From the NCBI GenBank assembly GCA_019118845.1, contig DWYE01000109.1:1-29062 (forward strand): a DNA stretch of 29,062 bases, written 5' to 3'. The position numbers and the translations under genes are program-made. Of this stretch, positions 15,515 to 22,048 are shown one piece after another. Position 1 is the stretch's first letter, and each line of letters starts with the position of its first letter. This DNA is from Anaeromassilibacillus stercoravium (GTDB lineage: Bacteria; Bacillota; Clostridia; Oscillospirales; Acutalibacteraceae). The notes beneath the pieces were generated by a model, which worked only from the letters and a program-made list of their open reading frames with translations, had not been told where the DNA came from and did no database searches.

Positions 15515-15560
15515 ATTCTTAGTCCAACTTAGGGGCAACCGTCTTGCGGTAGCACCTTAC
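15474..15560 (-). ncRNA. Antisense RNA antitoxin (putative)
   Basis: A consensus minus-strand promoter (15595-15567) would start an RNA near 15560, and a hairpin with a T-run ends it near 15474, giving about 87 bases. It overlaps the last codons and the 3' untranslated region of the toxin mRNA, as RatA does for TxpA and SR4 for BsrG. Its 5' part reads GGTGCTACCGCAAGACGG then TTGCCCCT, nearly the same as the 5' part of the toxin mRNA itself. No open frame with a ribosome binding site is visible. Ends are inferred from promoter and terminator only. Confidence 0.7.
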
Positions 15561-15566
15561 GTTTGT

Positions 15567-15595
15567 ATTATAGCCCTTTTTCCAGCCTATGTCAA
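15567..15595 (-). promoter_or_regulatory. Consensus promoter of the antisense RNA
   Basis: TTGACA (15595-15590), a 17-base spacer, TATAAT (15572-15567): both hexamers are perfect consensus, the strongest promoter in the window. The toxin promoter is weaker, as expected for a type I system in which the antitoxin is in excess. Confidence 0.9.
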
Positions 15596-15601
15596 TTCCA
15601 C

Positions 15602-15641
15602 AAAAGCGGATGCAATACGAACCCGTATTGCATCCGCTTTT
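15602..15641. terminator. Bidirectional terminator: toxin mRNA (plus) and V-ATPase operon (minus)
   Basis: Perfect 18-base arms 15602-15619 and 15624-15641 (AAAAGCGGATGCAATACG and its complement) with loop AACC. The plus side ends in CTTTTTCTTT and the minus side in CTTTTGTGG. It lies 21 bases beyond the stop of the V-ATPase subunit D gene. Confidence 0.9.
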
Positions 15642-15661
15642 TCTTTATCATCGCATTTTCA

Positions 15662-16333
15662 TCAAGCTGGTTCGGGCACATGCTCGCTGTAATGATGCGC
15701 CTGTTCCAACATCATATCCTTGACCTTCATCAAGCGAATCTGTGTGCTGCGCTCGTTTTCATCGAGCTTCATGGTGATATACTTGATATTCGCCTGCATC
15801 TGCGGGATCATCACATGCTCCAGCGCATTGACGCGCCGGCGGGTTTTTTCAATTTCCGCCGCCATCAACTGGCACGATTTCTCAACCTCCGCCAACCGCA
15901 GCATGTCGGGCAAAATGTCTGCCAAGGACTTCACCGCTGCATCCAAGTCGCTGGACGTAAAGGCAAAGCCATAGGAATAGATGTCGTTTGCGTCGGAAGT
16001 CCGGGTCTGATAGGTAAACACCGGGACTTCCACGCTCATCACATTGCGGGCATTGCACTCCAAAAAGACCTCCTGCTTCGGCGTCATCAGCGCCACATCG
16101 AGCACCGGGGCCTGCATCCCCGCCCGCGCCAACACAAAATTCTGGTTGGCGGCGGCGATGCCCGCCTCCACCTTCTCGCGCAGGGCCTTGTTCTCCCGCA
16201 CCAGATCCAGGAACTGGCGCATCAACTCGTCGCGCTTATCCTTTAGGAGCTTGTGGCCCCGCGTGGCTGTGACCAGCTTCTTTTTCAGGCGCGTCAGCTC
16301 CATCCGCGTCGGGTTTACATGGGTTGCCGCCAA
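15662..16333 (-). CDS. atpD: V-type ATPase subunit D
   Basis: Central-stalk rotor subunit that turns inside the A3B3 hexamer and transmits torque to the membrane ring. 223 residues, with the long N- and C-terminal helices typical of the family: PTRMELTRLKKKLVTATRGH at the start and IEKTRRRVNALEHVMIPQM near residue 160. The start is a TTG (16333), with AAAGGGGGAG 6 bases upstream; no ATG lies in a suitable place. It is the last gene of the operon, 36 bases after atpB, followed by the shared terminator. Called NtpD in Enterococcus hirae. Confidence 0.95.
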   Translation of the reverse strand: MAATHVNPTRMELTRLKKKLVTATRGHKLLKDKRDELMRQFLDLVRENKALREKVEAGIAAANQNFVLARAGMQAPVLDVALMTPKQEVFLECNARNVMSVEVPVFTYQTRTSDANDIYSYGFAFTSSDLDAAVKSLADILPDMLRLAEVEKSCQLMAAEIEKTRRRVNALEHVMIPQMQANIKYITMKLDENERSTQIRLMKVKDMMLEQAHHYSEHVPEPA

Positions 16334-16369
16334 AGATGTCTCCCCCTTTCTGTCCGGCTGCGCGGCGGA

Positions 16370-17767
16370 TTATGCCTCCCGCTCACGCTGCTCCTTTGCT
16401 TTGTCGTAATATTCATCGAGGAAGGCGTCTTTGATACGCTTCAATTCGCTGCGCGGCAAAATGGAGAGCAGTTTCCAGCCGATCTCCAGGGTTTCCTCAA
16501 TGTCGCGGTTTGTATTGTACCCCTGGGAGACATACTTCCGCTCGAATTCCTCTGCAAATTGCGCATACAGCTTATCCATATCCGTCAAGGCCGCTTCGCC
16601 CAAAACGGTCATCAGCTCCTTGGCCTCCTTGCCGCGCGCATAGGCGGCGAAGAGCTGGTTCATCGTGTTGGCGTGGTCGGCGCGGGTTTTGCCCTCGCCG
16701 ATGCCCTTATCCTTCAAACGGGACAGGGAGGGCAGCACGTCGATCGGCGGTGTCACGCCCTTGCGGTACAGTTCACGGCTCAGGATGATCTGCCCCTCTG
16801 TGATATAGCCCGTCAGGTCGGGGATCGGGTGGGTTTTGTCGTCCTCGGGCATGGTCAAAATGGGGATCATGGTGATGCTGCCGCTCTTGCCCTTTTGCCG
16901 CCCGGCGCGCTCGTACAGGGACGCGAGGTCCGTATACATATAGCCCGGATATCCACGGCGGCCGGGCACCTCTTTGCGCGCAGCGGAAACCTCGCGCAAA
17001 GCGTCGGCATAGTTCGTAATATCGGTCAGGATGACCAGCACGTGCATATTCTTTTCGAACGCAAGATACTCCGCAGCCGTCAGCGCCATGCGGGGGGTGG
17101 CGATGCGTTCGACTGCCGGATCGTTCGCCAAGTTGACAAACATCACGGTACGGTCGATGGCGCCGGTCTCCTGGAAGCTCTGGATAAAGAAATTGGATTC
17201 CTCAAATGTGATGCCCATAGCGGCAAACACGACCGCAAACGGCTCGTCGGTGCCGCGCACCTTGGCCTGGCGCGCAATCTGCGCTGCCAAATTCGCGTGC
17301 GGCAGGCCGCTGGCGGAAAAAATCGGGAGTTTTTGGCCGCGCACCAGCGTATTCAATCCATCGATGGCGGAAATTCCCGTCTGGATAAACTCCTGGGGAT
17401 AGTTGCGCGCCGCGGGGTTCATGGGCAGGCCGTTGATATCCAGGCGCTTTTCCGGAAGGATCTCCGGCCCTCCGTCGATCGGGCGGCCCAGGCCGTCAAA
17501 GACACGGCTGAGCATGTCCTCGGAGACGCCCAGTTCCATGCTGCGCCCCAAAAAGCGCACCTTGCTGTTGCTCAGGTTGATGCCGGTGGAGCTCTCAAAC
17601 AGCTGAACCAGCGCGTTTCCCCCGTCGATCTCCAGCACTTTGCAGCGGCGCTTTTCCCCGCTGAACAGCTCGATCTCCCCCAGCTCGTTATAGGTCACGC
17701 CTTCCACGCCGCGCACCAGCATCAGAGGACCCGCAACTTCCTGTATGGTCCGGTATTCCTTTGGCAT
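16370..17767 (-). CDS. atpB: V-type ATPase subunit B
   Basis: Non-catalytic nucleotide-site subunit of the A3B3 head. 465 residues: a beta-barrel start (EYRTIQEVAGPLMLVRGVEG), then the central domain with FIQTGISAIDGLNTLVRGQK and SASGLPHANLAAQI where catalytic subunits have a Walker A loop, and DITNYADALREVSAARKEVP. The ATG follows the atpA TAA with no bases between, and AAAAGGAGG lies just inside the end of atpA, so the two subunits are made in coupled amounts. Confidence 0.97.
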   Translation of the reverse strand: MPKEYRTIQEVAGPLMLVRGVEGVTYNELGEIELFSGEKRRCKVLEIDGGNALVQLFESSTGINLSNSKVRFLGRSMELGVSEDMLSRVFDGLGRPIDGGPEILPEKRLDINGLPMNPAARNYPQEFIQTGISAIDGLNTLVRGQKLPIFSASGLPHANLAAQIARQAKVRGTDEPFAVVFAAMGITFEESNFFIQSFQETGAIDRTVMFVNLANDPAVERIATPRMALTAAEYLAFEKNMHVLVILTDITNYADALREVSAARKEVPGRRGYPGYMYTDLASLYERAGRQKGKSGSITMIPILTMPEDDKTHPIPDLTGYITEGQIILSRELYRKGVTPPIDVLPSLSRLKDKGIGEGKTRADHANTMNQLFAAYARGKEAKELMTVLGEAALTDMDKLYAQFAEEFERKYVSQGYNTNRDIEETLEIGWKLLSILPRSELKRIKDAFLDEYYDKAKEQREREA

Positions 17768-19537
17768 TTAGAAGTCCTCCTTTTGCAAAAGCTCGTCGAT
17801 CTGTTTGGAGAGCGCTTTCAAAACGGCCTCATATTCGGCCTGTATATCCTTCTCCTGCACATACTTGAAGCGGCCGATCTGCTCGCGCACAGGCAGCTTT
17901 ACCAAATCCTCGATGGACGCCCCCTGATCCAGGGCCTCCACCGCTTTGTCATAATAGTCCAACACCAACTGCATCATGGTAAACTGCTTTTGCAGCGGCG
18001 TGTACGTGTCCACCTCGTGGAAGGCATCCTGATGCAGGAAGTCCTCGCGGATAGAGCGGGAAGCCTCCAGCTTCAGGCGGTCCGGCGCGGACAGGGCGTC
18101 CATGCCGACCAGCTGGACGATCTCGTTCAACTCGGCTTCCTCCTGCAGAAGGCGCATCAACCGCGCGCGCAAATCCATCCAATGGGCGTCCACATGCTCG
18201 TTAAACCATTTCTCCATCGTATCCACATAGAGCGAATAACTGGTCAGCCAGTTGACCGCCGGGAAATGGCGCTTATAGGCGAGGTCGGAGTCCAGGCTCC
18301 AGAACACCTTGACAATGCGCAGCGTCGCCTGGGAAACCGGCTCGGAAATATCGCCACCCGGTGGGGAAACGGCGCCAATGACGGACAGCGCACCCTCGCG
18401 TCCCTCGCTGCCGATGGTCACCACGCGGCCCGCGCGCTCATAAAACTGCGCCAAGCGGCTGCCCAAATAGGCCGGGTAACCCTCTTCGCCGGGCATCTCC
18501 TCGAGGCGGCCGGACATCTCACGCAATGCCTCCGCCCAACGTGAGGTGGAATCCGCCATCAGAGCGACGGAATAGCCCATATCGCGGAAGTACTCTGCGA
18601 TCGTAATGCCGGTGTAGATGGACGCTTCACGCGCCGCAACCGGCATATCGGAGGTGTTGGCGATCAGGACGGTGCGTTCCATCAGGGAGAACCCTGTCTT
18701 CGGGTCCTTCAACTCCGGGAACTCGTTCAAAACATCCGTCATCTCGTTGCCGCGTTCGCCGCAGCCGATATAGACCACGATGTCCGCCTCCGCCCACTTC
18801 GCCAGCTGATGCTGCACGACGGTCTTGCCGCTGCCGAACGGACCGGGGACCGCCGCCACGCCGCCCTTTGCAATCGGGAACAGCGTATCGATGACGCGCT
18901 GACCGGTGACAAGCGGCATATCCGGGGACAATTTCTGTTTATATGGCCTTCCGACGCGCACCGGCCATCTTTGCAGCAGGGTCAGGTCCTGGCTGGACCC
19001 GTTCGGCGTATCCACCACTGCAACGGTTTCGTCAATGTTGTAATCGCCTTCTTTGATCGAGCGAATGGTGCCCATCAATCCATGCGGCACCAAAATCTTA
19101 TGGACGACAATCGGCGTCTCCTGCACCGTGCCGATGATATCGCCGCCTGTGACGGAGTCCCCCGCCTTTTTGAGCGGCGTAAAATGCCATTTCTTTTTGT
19201 GATCCAGCGCGGGAATCTCCACGCCGCGTTGAAGGTTGTTGCCGGACACCTTCATGATTTCCTCCAGCGGACGCTGAATCCCGTCGAAGATGCTCCCGAT
19301 CAGGCCGGGGCCCAACTCCACGGAGAGCGGCGCGCCGGTGGATTCCACCGGTTCGCCCGGGCCAAGCCCGGAGGTCTCCTCGTAGACCTGGACAGAAGCC
19401 TGGTCGCCGTGCATCTCGATGATTTCCCCGATGAGACGTTGGCTACTGACGCGCACCACGTCAAACATATTTGCGTCGCGCATCCCCTCGGCGATGACCA
19501 GCGGGCCGGCAACCTTTTTTATGGTTCCTTTGCTCAT
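17768..19537 (-). CDS. atpA: V-type ATPase catalytic subunit A
   Basis: Hydrolyses ATP to drive rotation. 589 residues. Walker A loop GPFGSGKT at 232-239, then GCGERGNEM (258-266) with the catalytic Glu, and the non-homologous bulge region (about 115-185) that marks V-type A subunits (GDSVTGGDIIGTVQE). ATG 19537 follows GAAAGGAACG. A 77-base gap with a hairpin separates it from atpF, the largest spacing within the operon. Confidence 0.97.
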   Translation of the reverse strand: MSKGTIKKVAGPLVIAEGMRDANMFDVVRVSSQRLIGEIIEMHGDQASVQVYEETSGLGPGEPVESTGAPLSVELGPGLIGSIFDGIQRPLEEIMKVSGNNLQRGVEIPALDHKKKWHFTPLKKAGDSVTGGDIIGTVQETPIVVHKILVPHGLMGTIRSIKEGDYNIDETVAVVDTPNGSSQDLTLLQRWPVRVGRPYKQKLSPDMPLVTGQRVIDTLFPIAKGGVAAVPGPFGSGKTVVQHQLAKWAEADIVVYIGCGERGNEMTDVLNEFPELKDPKTGFSLMERTVLIANTSDMPVAAREASIYTGITIAEYFRDMGYSVALMADSTSRWAEALREMSGRLEEMPGEEGYPAYLGSRLAQFYERAGRVVTIGSEGREGALSVIGAVSPPGGDISEPVSQATLRIVKVFWSLDSDLAYKRHFPAVNWLTSYSLYVDTMEKWFNEHVDAHWMDLRARLMRLLQEEAELNEIVQLVGMDALSAPDRLKLEASRSIREDFLHQDAFHEVDTYTPLQKQFTMMQLVLDYYDKAVEALDQGASIEDLVKLPVREQIGRFKYVQEKDIQAEYEAVLKALSKQIDELLQKEDF

Positions 19538-19559
19538 GATTCTGACCGTTCCTTTCTGC

Positions 19560-19582
19560 GGAAAAGCGCCGCAGCGCTTTCC
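19560..19582 (-). other. Hairpin in the atpF-atpA spacer
   Basis: GGAAAGCGC pairs with GCGCTTTTCC around a four-base loop, with one bulged base. It lies in the 77-base spacer, about 23 bases before the atpA start. It has no U-run, so it is more likely an RNA stability or processing element than a terminator. Confidence 0.4.
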
Positions 19583-19614
19583 CAGAATGCCGGAAACCTA
19601 TCCGATTCCAAAAA

Positions 19615-19932
19615 TTAGTTATTGAAGATAATGTCGGAGCCGACCGCTTGTTCTACGCTCTTCTTGACCGCGGCGACGCCCTTTCCGGTGTTGCCGGACG
19701 CGCCTGGGATTAAAATCACCGCCGGCAGCATCTGCTCACGGTAACGGTCGATCTCCGCTTCCAGGGTATCCGCCAACGCCTCGGTGATATAGATGACGGC
19801 ATATTCCTGCTCCGCAAGGCTGCGCAGCCGCCGGGCGGCCTCAACCGGGTCGGTTACAGGATATGTGTCCAACCCCAGGGCGGCAAAGCCATAGATGCTG
19901 TCGCGGTCCCCCATCACTGCAATCTTATACAT
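19615..19932 (-). CDS. atpF: V-type ATPase subunit F
   Basis: Small central-stalk subunit that binds subunit D (NtpG in E. hirae). 105 residues from ATG 19932, set by GGGAGGG 5 bases upstream and by the family start YKIAVMGDRDSIYGFAALG; the frame stays open for 69 more codons upstream but that part overlaps atpC and is spurious. The pattern YAVIYITEALADTLEAEIDR and LIPGASGNTGKGVAAVKKSV is typical. It begins 11 bases after the atpC stop. Confidence 0.94.
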   Translation of the reverse strand: MYKIAVMGDRDSIYGFAALGLDTYPVTDPVEAARRLRSLAEQEYAVIYITEALADTLEAEIDRYREQMLPAVILIPGASGNTGKGVAAVKKSVEQAVGSDIIFNN

Positions 19933-19943
19933 GGCGTCCCTCC

Positions 19944-20921
19944 CTAAACATTGCGGTACATTTCCCGCATCCGCTCGCGGACCGCTTCTTCCCGCAGATG
20001 GTTCCATTTGCCGGAGAGGATGATCCGAACCGTCTTCACCTCGTTCTCCCTCGCCAGGAGAAACGCAGCCAACGGGCCGACCGTGAACGGGTTGTACTGC
20101 TGCGGACGGATCTCGCGGATGATGCGGTTGTCGCACCAACGCTCAAACGCAGAGGGCGATTCCTGCAATACGGGCACTGCGTCCGCATAAGCGGTCTTTT
20201 GCAGATAGCTGTAGATGGCGTCCTGGCCCTCAACAGCCGCTTTCGCTAGCTGCTCCACATCAAGCGAATCGCATGGAGCCAATGCACGCTGTAGGAAGTC
20301 CAGGGGCTTCCCCGTCTTCTGCGCGCGGACCGCAATCTTGATATCCGCCGCTGCCACGGTCATTTCGGCATAGTCCCGGATCACCGGGTGGTCCGCCGCT
20401 TTTCCCGCCGCATAGATCGCATCCAGCGCCGCGCGGTCGATCACAACATCGCAGAGCTGGCCGTCCCGCGTGTGTAGGAGCAGGTCAAACGCCTCCTTCG
20501 CCGGGGCGCGCATCGCCTCGGGCAGCAGGGAATCCTCCTGTTCCCGGATGGCTTGCAGCATCGTCTCCGGTTCCACGGTCCCGTGGGAGAAAAATGCCTC
20601 GGGCCGCTCCATATCCAGATATACCAGTTTGATGGCAGCCTTCAGATTGTGATAATCGTTTGCATAGAGAAAGACGTCAAAGGCCGAAAGGTCGTCCACC
20701 AGATCCTCCAGCAGCGCCCAGGTCTTTTCCTCCTCGCCCCTGAGAATCTGCTCGGCATCCATGGTGGTCCCGTCTCCCCAGCCCTTTTCGGACAAAAGCT
20801 GGATGCATTCTTCATAGCTTTTGGCCGCCAGCAACTGCTCCAGGAACGCGCCCTTCAACAGGCCGAGCTCCTTTGTGCGGATACGGGCTACCGCATATGC
20901 GTAATACTTTTCCGCCATCAT
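19944..20921 (-). CDS. atpC: V-type ATPase subunit C
   Basis: Socket subunit (d-type) that joins the central stalk to the K ring. 325 residues with the three-fold helical repeat seen as YAYAVARIRTKELGLL at the start, DVFLYANDYHNLKAAIKLVY about residue 90, and FTVGPLAAFLLARENEVKTV near the end. Its ATG overlaps the atpE stop in ATGA, with GGAGG upstream inside atpE, so it is translationally coupled. Confidence 0.95.
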   Translation of the reverse strand: MMAEKYYAYAVARIRTKELGLLKGAFLEQLLAAKSYEECIQLLSEKGWGDGTTMDAEQILRGEEEKTWALLEDLVDDLSAFDVFLYANDYHNLKAAIKLVYLDMERPEAFFSHGTVEPETMLQAIREQEDSLLPEAMRAPAKEAFDLLLHTRDGQLCDVVIDRAALDAIYAAGKAADHPVIRDYAEMTVAAADIKIAVRAQKTGKPLDFLQRALAPCDSLDVEQLAKAAVEGQDAIYSYLQKTAYADAVPVLQESPSAFERWCDNRIIREIRPQQYNPFTVGPLAAFLLARENEVKTVRIILSGKWNHLREEAVRERMREMYRNV

Positions 20922-21520
20922 GCCTGCCCTCCTGCAAAGAGCAGCGCGTGCAGTTTGTCCTGCAAGCGGTCCTTTGCCGCGTCAAACAGCGCGGCAAAGG
21001 AACAATTCTGCTCCACGCCGCCGTAGACCAACACGAAGCCCCCGTCGATCTTCCTCGGTTCACGGGAAACCTTCAGGCTCCCGCCGGCCGGCAGGGCCTG
21101 CGCCAGTTCCTGTTCAAACCTGCTGGGCAGGCGGTCCAGATCCCTCTGGGAAAAGAGGATCTCCCCCTCCTGTGGCAACGCGTACCGGCGGATCAATTTT
21201 AGAAGGTTGGCGAAATACTCCACCGTTGGAAGGGTTTCCATGTCCTGGCGGCTCTTTTCCAGCAGCTCGCGGATGATCGCCTGTTTCGCAGCGAGAACGC
21301 TCTGCCGCTTCTGTAGGGCCGCGGCCGATTCCGCACGGCTTTGGATACTTTTTGCTTGTTCTTTCGCCTGATTGGCAATCTCCTGCGCGCGCGCTTCCCC
21401 GCGCGAGCGGGCCTCCTGTGCGATTTGCGCCGCTTCCTCCTCCGCCTTTTGGCGAATGGAGACCACAGAGGCCGCCGCATCGTCTTCAATCTGTCTGATG
21501 ATTTGTTCCAATCCAGTCAT
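20918..21520 (-). CDS. atpE: V-type ATPase subunit E
   Basis: Peripheral-stalk subunit that pairs with the G/H subunit to hold the head still. 200 residues: a long Ala/Glu-rich coiled coil for about the first 105 (RQIEDDAAASVVSIRQKAEE), then a globular head with KIDGGFVLVYGGVEQN and NCSFAALFDAAKDRLQ. AAAGGAG lies 8 bases before the ATG. The gene follows atpK by 43 bases. Confidence 0.94.
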   Translation of the reverse strand: MTGLEQIIRQIEDDAAASVVSIRQKAEEEAAQIAQEARSRGEARAQEIANQAKEQAKSIQSRAESAAALQKRQSVLAAKQAIIRELLEKSRQDMETLPTVEYFANLLKLIRRYALPQEGEILFSQRDLDRLPSRFEQELAQALPAGGSLKVSREPRKIDGGFVLVYGGVEQNCSFAALFDAAKDRLQDKLHALLFAGGQA

Positions 21521-21563
21521 GCGCAGCGCTCCTTTTCCGTATCAATGTGGGGATTGGAGCGGA

Positions 21564-22046
21564 TCATACCGGCAATCCGGCAATGCCCGTGACAGCCAGA
21601 ATGGAAACCAACAGCGCCAGAATCGCATAGGTCTCCACCATCGCCGGGAAAATGATGGCCTTTCCGAGCTGGTCGGGACGCTTTGCAATCAAGCCAATGC
21701 AGGCGATGGACGCACGGCTCTGCTTTAATGCGGACCAATAGCCGATGATGGCCATCGGCATGCAGGCCAGAAAATACAAGATGCCTTTTGCCAGCGAAAT
21801 ATTGGAATCCCCGCCGAGAATGCCGATCTGCGAAAGGGTGATGAATGCGATCAACAGGCCATAGATGCCCTGTGTGCCGGGGAGCAGCTGCAAAATCAGG
21901 ACTTTACCGAATTTGGATGGGTCCTCCGTCACAACGCCCGCGGCCGCCTCACCTGCGCGGCCAACGCCCACCGCGGAACCAGCGCCCGCCAACAGCGCCG
22001 CTAGAACAGCTCCCAGCAAAGCAAGTACAACACCGATGTTATCCAT
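21564..22046 (-). CDS. atpK: V-type ATPase subunit K (membrane rotor ring), Na+-type site
   Basis: 160 residues forming four membrane helices in two related hairpins (compare VGRAGEAAAGVVTEDPSKFG with SALKQSRASIACIGLIAKRP). It forms the ion-carrying ring. The residues that bind Na+ in E. hirae NtpK (L61, T64, Q65, Q110, E139) are all matched: L55, T58 and Q59 in LLPGTQG, Q109 in ALKQSRA, and E138 in MVETYAI, with the Q-to-E distance of 29 identical. Sodium rather than proton transport is therefore predicted. ATG 22046 is 2 bases beyond the atpI stop, with GGAGG overlapping the end of atpI. Confidence 0.95.
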   Translation of the reverse strand: MDNIGVVLALLGAVLAALLAGAGSAVGVGRAGEAAAGVVTEDPSKFGKVLILQLLPGTQGIYGLLIAFITLSQIGILGGDSNISLAKGILYFLACMPMAIIGYWSALKQSRASIACIGLIAKRPDQLGKAIIFPAMVETYAILALLVSILAVTGIAGLPV

Positions 22047-22048
22047 GA

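Larger units (their letters stand above)
15302..15556. repeat. Long-range inverted repeat bracketing the toxin locus
   Basis: Left blocks GGTGTTACC (15302-15310), AAGAC (15311-15315) and GGTTGCCCCT (15323-15332) are complementary, in order, to GGTAGCACC (15548-15556, one G-U), GTCTT (15541-15545) and AGGGGCAACC (15531-15540). The toxin mRNA could therefore close on itself end to end. An alternative reading is terminal inverted repeats of a small mobile-type cassette. Confidence 0.65.

Noticed and set aside
16253..18544. 763-codon plus-strand open frame opposite atpB and atpA.
   Set aside because: Shadow of highly conserved V-ATPase genes; composition is His/Gln/Arg-rich and no domain is seen.
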